A DNA stretch of 22,996 nt, taken from NCBI GenBank assembly GCA_030705945.1, contig JAUZPS010000019.1, forward strand, positions 1-22,996. The letters are read 5' to 3'. Origin of the DNA: Bacillota bacterium. GTDB lineage: Bacteria > Bacillota > Clostridia > Acetivibrionales > DSM-2933. The first letter of the stretch is position 1; each line of letters opens with the position of its first letter. The notes beneath the pieces are model-generated. The model was not told the DNA's origin. It saw nothing but the letters and a program-made list of their open reading frames with translations, and ran no database searches. Positions 14,438-21,881 of this stretch are shown piece by piece. Both the position numbers and the translations under genes were made by a program.

Positions 14438-15289
14438 TTATTTCTTTCTTTTTAACATTAATACTACGATAACAGTAGGTATTAATACAACAACAGCTGA
14501 TAGAACTACGATAATTAAAACCAAGGATGATTTCTTTGTAGATGAAGAATCATTTGTCTTGCTGCTGTTGCTGTTGTCAGAATTAGCTGAAGAAGCTGGC
14601 GACGATACGGATGAAGCGTCAGATGAAGAAGCTGGCGCAACAGAAGCTTGCGCTTGTGGAGCAGGCTTAACAGTATAACTTGGTAATGGCTCAGGTTTTG
14701 ATGCCGAATTAATTTTTGCAGGCTGAACAACTTCATAACCACTTAAAATTTGATTTCCATCCCAGTCAAATAACATTGTTCCATGTATAGAGTTGGGGAT
14801 TGTTCCTAAATCATCAAAAACAATATCTGCCGCAGCATCCTTTAATACTTTAAAACCAATTACTGCAACAGTTCCGGTTGATTCAGCTGTACCACTGCTC
14901 TTATAAGCCTGAAGGTTCATGTATGTTTTTCCGAAGTTTAGCATTCCAGCTTGAATATTATTGGTAGTAATTGGAAGTGGTGAAAACTTTGCATTTAACA
15001 AAATATTACCATCAGCGGGCGCCGTCTTATCTTCTAATGCCTTGCCTGAAGTTGGATCTACCGCTTGTAAAACAGTAGGATTATATCTGATACAAACTTG
15101 ATAAGAGTTGAAATTTTTTATATTATTGATATTTAGTGAAGCTTTAATGGTATCGCCGACTTTTGCGGTTGTCTTGTCCAGTTCAATACTTATGGTTGAT
15201 TTTTCATCAGCGAAAGAAACATTCGAAATTAACGATCCAATTAGCATAGTAAATAATAAAAATAAGACAATTCTAGCGCTTTTCTTCAT
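14438..15289 (-). CDS. Membrane-anchored type II cohesin protein
   Basis: This 283-residue surface protein has a signal peptide with likely cleavage after A27 (NVSFA). One cohesin domain spans about 31-195. It has the type II hallmarks known from SdbA-like anchoring scaffoldins: LDKTTAKVGDTI, IRYNPTVLQAV, NFGKTYMNLQAYKSSG, the GFKVLK strand, and GTMLFDWDGNQI ending in VVQPAKI. A Ser/Ala/Pro linker follows (about 200-252), then a single membrane helix at 256-279 ending in KRKK. There is no SLH domain or LPXTG sortase motif, so anchoring is by the helix. The ribosome site is AAGGGG. Its role would be to bind type II dockerins at the cell surface. A terminator at 15481-15520 separates it from the upstream cohesin gene, so the two may be transcribed separately. 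Confidence 0.87.
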   Translation of the reverse strand: MKKSARIVLFLLFTMLIGSLISNVSFADEKSTISIELDKTTAKVGDTIKASLNINNIKNFNSYQVCIRYNPTVLQAVDPTSGKALEDKTAPADGNILLNAKFSPLPITTNNIQAGMLNFGKTYMNLQAYKSSGTAESTGTVAVIGFKVLKDAAADIVFDDLGTIPNSIHGTMLFDWDGNQILSGYEVVQPAKINSASKPEPLPSYTVKPAPQAQASVAPASSSDASSVSSPASSANSDNSNSSKTNDSSSTKKSSLVLIIVVLSAVVVLIPTVIVVLMLKRKK

Positions 15290-15480
15290 AAATTTAACCC
15301 CTTTAGTAAATGATTTTACTGATATAATAACCAGATTTTAATTTGTAACATTTAAATATTATCATTAATTAACTCATCAAACAATACTTTTTTATGATTT
15401 ATGGGCTAATGGAAAATGTAACTTTTTTGTTAAGAAGCTTTTAAAGCCAATAGGTCGTTTAAAAAAATTTATAAACATAG

Positions 15481-15520
15481 TTATCAAAAAAGTCTCCTGA
15501 ACTGCATATAGGAGACTTTT
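15481..15520 (-). terminator. Intrinsic terminator of the dockerin-cohesin gene
   Basis: An 11-bp stem, AAAAGTCTCCT (15488-15498) with AGGAGACTTTT (15510-15520), is followed on the minus strand by TTTTTTGATAA. It lies 45 bases past the end of the minus-strand gene at 15566. Confidence 0.8.
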
Positions 15521-15522
15521 CT

Positions 15523-15558
15523 GCATTGAATTTTATATTTGCATTGAATTTTATATTT
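15523..15558. repeat. Perfect 18-bp tandem duplication
   Basis: GCATTGAATTTTATATTT occurs twice in direct succession, 15523-15540 and 15541-15558, between the dockerin-cohesin gene and its terminator. It is probably a replication-slippage duplication. Confidence 0.9.
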
Positions 15559-15565
15559 GTAGTGA

Positions 15566-16981
15566 TTAATAGTTTATTTCTGTAGGATATTCAGCTCTAT
15601 AATCTCTAAATTGGGCTCCATTCCAGTCGAAAAGCAGTGCGCCATCAATATCGCTATCTAAAAGAGGATTATCGATATATTTTATTGCATATGGACTATT
15701 CTTAAGAACCTTGAAGTGGATGACAGCAATTGTTCCACTTGTCTCAGCGTCGCCGGAATTCTTATAAAGATTCATATACATATAGACTCTGCCGAAATTC
15801 AGTAGACCATTAGACAGATCATTTGCTGCTATATTTGTCGGAGAATATCTTTTTTGAAGCAAGGTCCCAAGTTCAGGAGCAGAAGTTGAGTCATAAGGAA
15901 CTCCATCTGAATAAACAGGTTGCAAAACCGTTGGATCATACTTTAATGTTGCCTGATATCCAGCAAAGTTAGGAATATTCGATATACTTAATGTTGCAGT
16001 TATAATGTCGCCTTGATTAGCGTCTTTTTTATCAACTGAAAGATTTAGGGTGCTTTTCGTATTTTCAGTTGGTGTTGGAGTTATGGTTGGCGCGGTAGTA
16101 GGAGCTAAAGTAGGTGTCGGAGTCGCAGCGATTGTAGATGTTGGAGTAGAATAAGACATTATGGTATCAGGTTGAATAATATCATATTTTGTAATCTGAG
16201 CCGCGTTAAAATCATACAAAGCAGTGCCTTCAATACCTGAGGGCAGGATATTAGTACCTTTGAAGTATATTTTGGTAGGCATAGCTCTTAATACTTTAAA
16301 TTTAATTGTTGCAATTGATCCTGTTGTTTCAATATTGCCAGAGCTTCTGTATGAAGCAAGAGATACATATGATCTGCCAAAGCTAAGAATACCTACATCA
16401 ACATCATGGAAAACTACATCCACCGGGTTATATTGAGCTTTGGTAAGCAGCTCTCCGTTATCTACAGGTGTTAAGTTCCCATAAGGCAAATAATCATCTG
16501 CAAAGAGAATAACCGGCTGCAATATTGTTGGATCGTATTTAACATTGGCTTGATAGCCCGCAAAATTGTCAACATCCTTAATACTCAGGGTGGCCGTAAT
16601 AATATCTCCCTGGTTGGCGTCTGTTTTGTCAACTGTTAAAGAAAGACTGCTTTTTTTAGTGATTGTAGGAGTTGGAGTGTATAATTTTGTTTCAACTGGG
16701 AAAGCAGTAATCATTCCAAGCAGAAACCTTTTCATATAAGCATAGTCGTCGGAAGTTATTAAACCATCTCCATCAACATCTCCATAAGGCTTTAACGAAT
16801 CTTTGCTTATCATACCAAGCAAACTTTGTCTTAGAATAGCATAATCATCTGAGTCGAAGTTGCCATCTCTGTCAACATCACCTATTATCTTGCTTGTTGT
16901 TGCGTCTGCAAAAACCAAGCTGCTAATGCTAAAAGCAATAAGTATGCAGACCAGAATTGCTAAAATTTTTGTACACTTCAT
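15566..16981 (-). CDS. Adaptor scaffoldin: N-terminal dockerin plus two type II cohesins
   Basis: This secreted protein of about 471 residues has a signal peptide cleaved near A25. A dockerin at 33-95 carries two calcium loops: GDVDRDGNFDSDD (D35, D37, D39, D46) and GDVDGDGLITSDD (D68, D70, D72, D79), each followed by a LLGM helix end. A Thr/Pro linker leads to cohesin 1 (about 111-265), a longer TP-rich linker, and cohesin 2 (310-471). Both cohesins have type II signatures (NFAGYQ, KYDPT(I/V)LQPV, FDWNGAQ). Dockerins usually sit at the C terminus of scaffoldins, so the order is unusual. I start at 16981 because AGGGGG sits about 11 bases upstream; an in-frame ATG at 17014 lies before that site. 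It could bridge a cohesin partner to two dockerin proteins. Confidence 0.87.
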   Translation of the reverse strand: MKCTKILAILVCILIAFSISSLVFADATTSKIIGDVDRDGNFDSDDYAILRQSLLGMISKDSLKPYGDVDGDGLITSDDYAYMKRFLLGMITAFPVETKLYTPTPTITKKSSLSLTVDKTDANQGDIITATLSIKDVDNFAGYQANVKYDPTILQPVILFADDYLPYGNLTPVDNGELLTKAQYNPVDVVFHDVDVGILSFGRSYVSLASYRSSGNIETTGSIATIKFKVLRAMPTKIYFKGTNILPSGIEGTALYDFNAAQITKYDIIQPDTIMSYSTPTSTIAATPTPTLAPTTAPTITPTPTENTKSTLNLSVDKKDANQGDIITATLSISNIPNFAGYQATLKYDPTVLQPVYSDGVPYDSTSAPELGTLLQKRYSPTNIAANDLSNGLLNFGRVYMYMNLYKNSGDAETSGTIAVIHFKVLKNSPYAIKYIDNPLLDSDIDGALLFDWNGAQFRDYRAEYPTEINY

Positions 16982-17035
16982 CTTTTTATAAACCCCCTTG
17001 AAAATTTTAACCATTTTAGTTTTACAGTTCGATAT

Positions 17036-17073
17036 CTATAATTCAACAGAAGAATTCTTGTGTTGAATTATAG
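17036..17073. promoter_or_regulatory. 13-bp perfect inverted repeat upstream of the adaptor scaffoldin
   Basis: CTATAATTCAACA (17036-17048) is mirrored by TGTTGAATTATAG (17061-17073) with a 12-base loop. It lies 55 bases before the scaffoldin start on the minus strand. It could be an operator or a 5' leader hairpin; there is no T tract. Confidence 0.45.
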
Positions 17074-17186
17074 AGCTCAATTTAAATACATAAATGGTTT
17101 TGTCTATTTTATATAAAATTTATATAATTATATAAAAAATTATATACTAAATTTTTTTATATAATAAGAATATATTGATCATTTAT

Positions 17187-17331
17187 ATAAGTTACGAAAA
17201 AGATTTTACATTAAAATGCAGTTAATGCGTCTGCATTTTTCTATCAAAGATGAACTTTTCGTAACTTATGAAACAAGGTATATATTTTGCAATATAAAAA
17301 ATAGATGTAAAATGTTTATTGCAATATATAG
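17187..17331 (+). repeat. Family C element plus adjoining palindromic segment D
   Basis: C occupies 17187-17269 (83 bp) with near-perfect inverted ends ATAAGTTACGAAAA / TTTTCGTAACTTAT. Segment D (about 17270-17331) follows directly, with inverted arms built on TATATTTTGCAATA and TATTGCAATATATA. This is the cleanest complete C copy in the window. With its surroundings it accounts for much of the 660-bp gap 16982-17641. Confidence 0.8.
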
Positions 17332-17390
17332 AATAAAGATCGAAGATATGTCTTCACTTAGAGTTATATGACACTGCTTCAAAGTATATT

Positions 17391-17434
17391 AAACGGGGTG
17401 GGAAAGTGATCTTTTCCACCCCGTTTATTTTTAA
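17391..17434 (+). terminator. Strong intrinsic terminator with no obvious upstream gene
   Basis: A 15-bp stem (17391-17405 with 17412-17426, one G-U) contains a CGGGGTGG/CCACCCCG core and is followed by ATTTTT on the plus strand. No plus-strand gene precedes it: the nearest upstream genes are on the minus strand. It lies just ahead of the MarR promoter. Confidence 0.8.
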
Positions 17435-17440
17435 ACAAAA

Positions 17441-17495
17441 ATAGTTGCGCAAACAACTATTTTTTAATATAATATATAGTTGCACATGCAACTAT
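17441..17495 (+). promoter_or_regulatory. MarR gene promoter flanked by two palindromic operators
   Basis: Palindromes ATAGTTG-N6-CAACTAT (17441-17460) and ATAGTTGC-ACAT-GCAACTAT (17476-17495) share the same half-site. The first contains the -35 box TTGCGC (17445-17450). TATAAT (17468-17473) follows after 17 bases and lies between the two sites. MarR-family regulators commonly bind such inverted repeats in their own promoters. The last bases of the second site merge with the end of a family A repeat. Confidence 0.75.
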
Positions 17496-17597
17496 ATAAA
17501 AAGCAATTAATCTTTTACATTTGCCTATCGCAAAATAACGTTAAAGCGTTCGTTATTTTGCTCCGTCAAATGTAAGATTAATAGTGCTTTTTATATA
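17493..17597 (+). repeat. Family A palindromic element in the MarR leader
   Basis: This complete 105-bp copy has ends TATATAAAAAGC and GCTTTTTATATA. It begins within the downstream MarR operator and ends 44 bases before the MarR start codon, so it would be transcribed in the 5' leader. Confidence 0.92.
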
Positions 17598-17641
17598 TAT
17601 ATCAATATATCTCCAGCTGGCAAAGGAAGGATGTATTAGAA

Positions 17642-18106
17642 TTGGATAATAAAGACCATTCAATTGGAAGATGGATTTCCATTATTTATAGATTTGGTCA
17701 AAGCCATATCAATAAAAATCTGGAGCAATTCAATATTAGCAGCGGACAGAATGTCATTTTGCTGACATTATATAGAAACGGCGGTATAAGTCAGGAAGTA
17801 TTGTCAGACTATTTAAAAATAGATAAAGGGTGTATTGCAAAGTCTATTAAGAAACTCGAAGATGAGGGTTATATACAAAGAAAAGTTGATTTAGATGATA
17901 AACGGGCGTATAAGGTGTTTCTTACTCAAAAGGCATTGGAGATCATACCTCAGATACAGGAAAGTATTAAAAATTGGGAGGAGATTATAATTTCTGATTT
18001 GTCAGACAACGAAAAGGAGATGATGGAACAAATATTATACAAAATGGCAAGAAAAGCATGCAATATAAAAGAAAAAAATGAGGAGAATGAATATGAAAAA
18101 GATTGA
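17642..18106 (+). CDS. MarR family transcriptional regulator
   Basis: This 154-residue winged-helix protein has the MarR layout: a first helix with IYRFGQSHINKNL, the helix-turn-helix in NGGISQEVLSDYLKIDKGCIAKSIKKLEDEGYIQR, the wing KVDLDDKRAYKVFLT and C-terminal dimerisation helices. The start is a TTG at 17642 with AAGGAAGG upstream; the nearby ATG at 17630 is followed at once by a stop. It overlaps the efflux gene by 14 bases, a usual pairing in which the regulator represses its own operon until it binds a toxic compound. The two palindromes at 17441-17495 are its likely targets. The inducer is unknown. Confidence 0.88.
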   Translation: MDNKDHSIGRWISIIYRFGQSHINKNLEQFNISSGQNVILLTLYRNGGISQEVLSDYLKIDKGCIAKSIKKLEDEGYIQRKVDLDDKRAYKVFLTQKALEIIPQIQESIKNWEEIIISDLSDNEKEMMEQILYKMARKACNIKEKNEENEYEKD

Positions 18107-19526
18107 TTATAAATGGATAGCCCTTTCATGCACAACCCTCGGAGCGCTTTTTTCGGTTCTTAGCGGTAGTACTTTGATTATAGCGTTACCAGCCATTATG
18201 AAAGATTTACACGCAAGTATGAATATAATTATGTGGACAGTTATGATTTATATGCTCTCTCTGACAATCCTTGTTCCATGTATTGGAAGAGTTGCAGATA
18301 TGATTGGAAGAAAAAAACTATATATAAGCGGATTTATTATATTTACACTGAGCTCGGTTTTATGCGGATTTTGCGAAACCGGATTACAGCTATTAATATT
18401 CAGATTTGTTCAATCCATAGGAGGAGCTTTGCTTGTCGCAAACAGCACGCCTATCGTAGCAGACGCTTTTCCTAAAAATGAACTCGGAAAAGCAATGGGT
18501 ATAAACGGTATGGTTATCAGTGTCGCATCTGTTATTGGTCCAATTTTAGGAGGACTATTTATAAACATTGGTTGGAGATATATATTTTTTATAAATATAC
18601 CTATCGGAATTGCAGGTACAATCTGGGCCGGACTTATGTTAAAGGAACTTGACATTCTGCCTGAAAAGCAAAAGTTTGATTGGGCTGGAACAATAACATT
18701 CACCATTGGCATAACATCAATGCTATTAGCTCTCACCCTTGGAAGCTTTTATGGCTGGAGTAAGCTTTATGTAGTCGTTCTGTTTATCATAGCAGCAATT
18801 TTCATGGTAATATTTCCATTTATTGAAAACAAAATGGATCAGCCAATGCTTGATCTGGAGCTCTTCAAAAGCAGAATACTGGCGTTTGCCTTTGGAAGCA
18901 CGCTGCTTAACGGCGTTGCTCGTGGAGCAATTACGTTTTTATTGGTATTTTACTTTCAAGGCATAAAAGCAATCGATCCGGTTATAGCTGGAATTTTGCT
19001 TGCCCCCTTCGCTATTTCAATGATGATTGTTGCTCCTATAAGCGGTTGGCTTTCGGATAGAATAGGTTCAAGAGAACTTAGCTCAATAGGCTTACTAATA
19101 TCAGCAGTAGGGCTTATAGGAATGATTAGAATAACCGCCAGCACATCGGTCATGGAACTTTCTATCTGGATGCTCATTGCAGGGTTTGGATCAGGTATGT
19201 TCTTTTCACCGAACACTAGCGCAATTATGGGCGCCGTTCCGGTTGAAAGGAGAGGTATTGCAGCAGGTGTAAGAACTATGATGAACAATGCTGGAAATGT
19301 TATTAGTATTGCTCTTGCAATGGCTATTATATCATCAAGCATTGACCCAAAAGCTATGCAAGGGTTATTTACCGGAACACAGGTTGGCTCGGAAGGCATA
19401 GCTGTCGGACATTTTGTAGCAGGCCTCAGGACAGCTTTTGCAGTATCATTCGCAATTAGTATTTTGGCGGCTTCAATATCTTATATGAGGGGTCCCCAAC
19501 CAAAATGGGAAACAAAACTCAATTAA
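18093..19526 (+). CDS. MFS drug exporter, DHA2 (EmrB/QacA-like, 14-helix) type
   Basis: This 477-residue membrane protein has about 14 hydrophobic segments, the size and layout of the DHA2 family of proton-driven drug exporters. Motif A is GRVADMIGRKKLY, motif C is GPILGGLF, and a later conserved loop is SDRIGSRELSS. The start at 18093 is preferred over 18078 because AGGAGA (18081-18086) precedes it by a normal distance. It is translationally coupled to the MarR gene, so it should be induced by MarR ligands. Substrates cannot be told from sequence. It ends 4 bases from the convergent MFS gene on the other strand. Confidence 0.9.
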   Translation: MKKIDYKWIALSCTTLGALFSVLSGSTLIIALPAIMKDLHASMNIIMWTVMIYMLSLTILVPCIGRVADMIGRKKLYISGFIIFTLSSVLCGFCETGLQLLIFRFVQSIGGALLVANSTPIVADAFPKNELGKAMGINGMVISVASVIGPILGGLFINIGWRYIFFINIPIGIAGTIWAGLMLKELDILPEKQKFDWAGTITFTIGITSMLLALTLGSFYGWSKLYVVVLFIIAAIFMVIFPFIENKMDQPMLDLELFKSRILAFAFGSTLLNGVARGAITFLLVFYFQGIKAIDPVIAGILLAPFAISMMIVAPISGWLSDRIGSRELSSIGLLISAVGLIGMIRITASTSVMELSIWMLIAGFGSGMFFSPNTSAIMGAVPVERRGIAAGVRTMMNNAGNVISIALAMAIISSSIDPKAMQGLFTGTQVGSEGIAVGHFVAGLRTAFAVSFAISILAASISYMRGPQPKWETKLN

Positions 19527-19530
19527 AATT

Positions 19531-20778
19531 TTATTGAATCTGATTTTTTGCAATAAAACCTTTGGATTTGTAAATATGAAAAGGAATCAGGAGAAGGATA
19601 ATAATTGCTCCGCATGCTATAAACCCCATGCTCGGTCCGAATCTATGAGTAATTAAGCCTGAGTATAGATTACCGATGGGCGTTGATCCTGAAAAGACAA
19701 GAGAATAAACACTCATTACCCTTCCCCTGTACTCGTCCTTTGAATTAAGCTGCATTGTAGAGTTTGCAGTTGAACTAAACGAGACAAAAGAAAGACCAGA
19801 TAAAGCCAGACAGAGACCTGTTAGAGCGTATATCCTTGTAAAACCTGTCGAAATTAGAAAAACCGCCATTATAAATGGTACAGCGTTTAGTATAAAGTTA
19901 ATGAATTTTTTAGAATCGGATTTACTCATTACCGCAACAAGCATAGCTCCAATAAATGATCCTATTCCCATTAGAGACATGAGAAAACCGAAACCGGCTT
20001 CCTTCTTCCCTAGTATCTCTTTAGAAAATACCGGAACCAGCACGTTAAAGTTCATTGCAAAAGTGCTAATAATAGCCACAGCAAGTATTGTATAAAAAAG
20101 ATTGGTATTTCCATAAATATATTTTAGACCATCTCTAATATTTTGTATTATATCATCCTTATCCTTAGAAACAATATCAACTTTTGAAGTCTTGATGAAA
20201 ATAAAGCTTATTAAAACAGCGCCGAAGCTTATAGCATTAATAAAAAAACAAGTAGCTATGCCAACATATCCCATCATTATTCCTGCCAACGCTGGACCGA
20301 TAATCCTTGCTATATTGAAAGATGATGAATTTAGAGCAACAGCGTTCATCAGATCTTCCCTACCAACAAGTTCGATAACAAAAGCTTGCCTTGTCGGTAA
20401 GTCTAACGTGTTTACTAAACCTATTGCAACAGCGGCCACAAGTATATGCCAATACTCGATTTGTTTTGACCATACAAGTAATGCAAGCGCCAATGTTATA
20501 ACCAACGATGCGGACTGTGTAAAAAAAAGTATTTTTTTCTTAGGAAATCTATCTATTATTACTCCGGCAAATAATGAAAATAACAGAACAGGAGTAAACT
20601 GTAGTATACCTATTAGGCTCAATAAAAAAGCTGAATTTGTCATGCTATAGGCTAACCATGGTTGGGCGATATTTTGCATCCATGTTCCAATCAGGGAAAT
20701 ACACATTCCTACCCAGTAGTATCTGTAACTTTTATGAGATAATGCCGCAAAAGGATTATTATACTTAACCCTTGTCAT
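19531..20778 (-). CDS. MFS transporter, DHA3/EntS-like (12-helix)
   Basis: This 415-residue inner-membrane protein has about 12 hydrophobic segments. It matches the MFS_3/enterobactin-exporter-like group: the N terminus NPFAALSHKSYRYYWVGMC, then SLIGTWMQNIAQPWL, and a motif A form DRFPKKKILF. Family members export siderophores, macrolides or other hydrophobic compounds; the substrate here is unknown. AAAGGAGC 7 bases before the ATG supports the start. A TATAAT-like box is seen about 25 bases upstream of the ATG, and a family A repeat lies 95 bases upstream in its leader region or just before its promoter. It is convergent with the DHA2 exporter, and no terminator fits between the two. Confidence 0.88.
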   Translation of the reverse strand: MTRVKYNNPFAALSHKSYRYYWVGMCISLIGTWMQNIAQPWLAYSMTNSAFLLSLIGILQFTPVLLFSLFAGVIIDRFPKKKILFFTQSASLVITLALALLVWSKQIEYWHILVAAVAIGLVNTLDLPTRQAFVIELVGREDLMNAVALNSSSFNIARIIGPALAGIMMGYVGIATCFFINAISFGAVLISFIFIKTSKVDIVSKDKDDIIQNIRDGLKYIYGNTNLFYTILAVAIISTFAMNFNVLVPVFSKEILGKKEAGFGFLMSLMGIGSFIGAMLVAVMSKSDSKKFINFILNAVPFIMAVFLISTGFTRIYALTGLCLALSGLSFVSFSSTANSTMQLNSKDEYRGRVMSVYSLVFSGSTPIGNLYSGLITHRFGPSMGFIACGAIIILLLIPFHIYKSKGFIAKNQIQ

Positions 20779-20873
20779 TGTTTGCTCCTTTATTGTTTTA
20801 ATTATAGAGACAATTCCTTCATTAATACTATTTTTTATCTCTTAATCACTATGAATTTGCCCTATTTGTAATA

Positions 20874-20978
20874 TATATAAAAAGCACTATTAATCTTACA
20901 TTTGACGGAGCAAAATAACGAACGCTTTAACGTTATTTTGTGATAGGCAAATGTAAAAGATTAATTGCTTTTTATATA
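20874..20978 (-). repeat. Family A palindromic element upstream of the MFS gene
   Basis: This complete 105-bp copy is reversed on the plus strand, so relative to the minus-strand MFS gene it has the same orientation as the other leader copies. It has the ends TATATAAAAAGC and GCTTTTTATATA. Confidence 0.92.
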
Positions 20979-21037
20979 GTGTTGATTTCTCAATACAAGA
21001 TAAGCTGTATTTTTAAATAAAATTGAAATGAAAATAT

Positions 21038-21190
21038 ATAAGTTGCGAAAAAGATTTAACATTAAAAATGCAGTTAGGTAGTATTAAAAAAATAACTGGT
21101 CGTTTCAAAAACTTGATATAATGGGTTTTCGTCATATAAACTTGAACAAGGAATTTTTCGAAACGCCCTTAATACGTCTGCATCTAAAAA
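21038..21190 (+). repeat. Family C element interrupted by a family B element
   Basis: The left half of C runs from 21038 (ATAAGTTGCGAAAAAG) to GCAGTTA ending at 21076. The B insertion follows, then C resumes at TTAATACGTCTGCAT (from 21169). The far right end of C is lost beyond about 21190, where the sequence turns to an A-rich stretch. Confidence 0.85.
21077..21168 (+). repeat. Family B miniature element nested in family C
   Basis: This 92-bp copy starts GGTAGTATTAAAAAA and ends GAAACGCCC, with TTA on both sides (21074-21076 and 21169-21171). The uninterrupted C copies read GCAGTTAATACG at the same place, which shows the exact insertion point and a 3-bp duplication. Confidence 0.9.
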
Positions 21191-21220
21191 AAACTAATTT
21201 TGCATTTGGTTATCTATAGA

Positions 21221-21254
21221 AAAAGCCTATCGATATAAATATACCAACAGGCTT
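21221..21254 (-). terminator. Probable terminator of the DUF1540 gene
   Basis: On the minus strand AAGCCT and AGGCTT (21249-21254 and 21223-21228) form a GC-containing stem with an imperfect inner extension, followed by TTTCT. It lies 9 bases past the DUF1540 stop. Confidence 0.55.
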
Positions 21255-21262
21255 ATTTATTA

Positions 21263-21439
21263 TTAAGATCTTCTTTCAGGAATAAATGTTACGCAGTCAG
21301 TTTCCTGCGAATTTGACGCATTTTTTGGCTGAACTTCAATTTTTTCAGCTGAGCAGTAATCTCCTGACATATAGTAACCGCATGTATTTACGGTACATTT
21401 AATTCCTGGATTAGGACGATCTGATTTATTAACTGACAT
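21263..21439 (-). CDS. DUF1540 small Cys-rich protein
   Basis: This short gene encodes 58 residues starting MSVNKSDRPNPG, with GGAGG 8 bases before the ATG. The Cys pattern CTVNTCGYYMSGDYCSAEKI fits the DUF1540 domain, followed by IEVQP and a final Cys in ETDCVTF. Four Cys (C15, C20, C29, C49) could hold a metal such as zinc; this is inference. Proteins of this family are common in spore-forming Firmicutes and their function is unknown. It stands alone, with its own terminator-like hairpin, next to a broken DUF2935 gene. Confidence 0.85.
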   Translation of the reverse strand: MSVNKSDRPNPGIKCTVNTCGYYMSGDYCSAEKIEVQPKNASNSQETDCVTFIPERRS

Positions 21440-21512
21440 TTTTCGTTTCCTCCAAACAATTTATTATATTATATTGTTTGTTAAAAACATGATTTTATTC
21501 AATTATTTTTTA

Positions 21513-21765
21513 TCAGCCAAACATTTTTAAAACTCTTATATAATGATTAGCTTCACGTAACACATGATCGCAAAGGAGCGGATAAGCTATTGCTTTAATA
21601 CCGCATTTAATGAGTCCGCTAGTTCCAGCTGTCTTAAAATCTCTTAATCCAGTTGTAGCCTTTAAGCTTTCATCAGTAACATTTGACTGCATCATTGACT
21701 GCTATTCTTGCAAAAAATAGATTAAGTTCCAATGACAATCGAATATATTCTTCTCTAGAAAGCAT
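21513..21765 (-). pseudogene. DUF2935 gene remnant with a large internal deletion
   Basis: From the ATG at 21765 the minus strand reads MLSREEYIRLSLELNLFFAR, the usual N terminus of DUF2935 proteins, then meets a stop within about ten codons. In another frame, from about 21695 to 21513, it reads ESLKATTGLRDFKTAGTSGL, then AYPLLCDHVLREANHYIRVL, the usual C-terminal end. Intact family members are roughly 250-270 residues, so nearly 200 central residues are gone and the frame is shifted at the join. A duplicated GCAGTCAA lies near the junction. Recognition of both ends is from memory of the family. The 60-residue reading frame alone would look like a tiny gene but is better explained as the tail of this relic. 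Confidence 0.75.
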
Positions 21766-21881
21766 TCAACTCACCATAAATTTAAATATCATATTACTAT
21801 TTTACTTAGTAATAACATAATACGTTACAGATAATCTCTTTAACCTCAAAAATAATCTCTGAGCATTTAATAAAACAACTA

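Noticed and set aside
14406..14678. 90-residue plus-strand frame over the cohesin gene's 3' end
   Set aside because: Its Asp/Glu/Ala-rich tail is the mirror of the Ser/Pro/Ala linker of the cohesin protein.
20192..20650. 152-residue plus-strand frame inside the minus-strand MFS gene
   Set aside because: Antisense shadow of a transporter with clear family motifs; no ribosome site.
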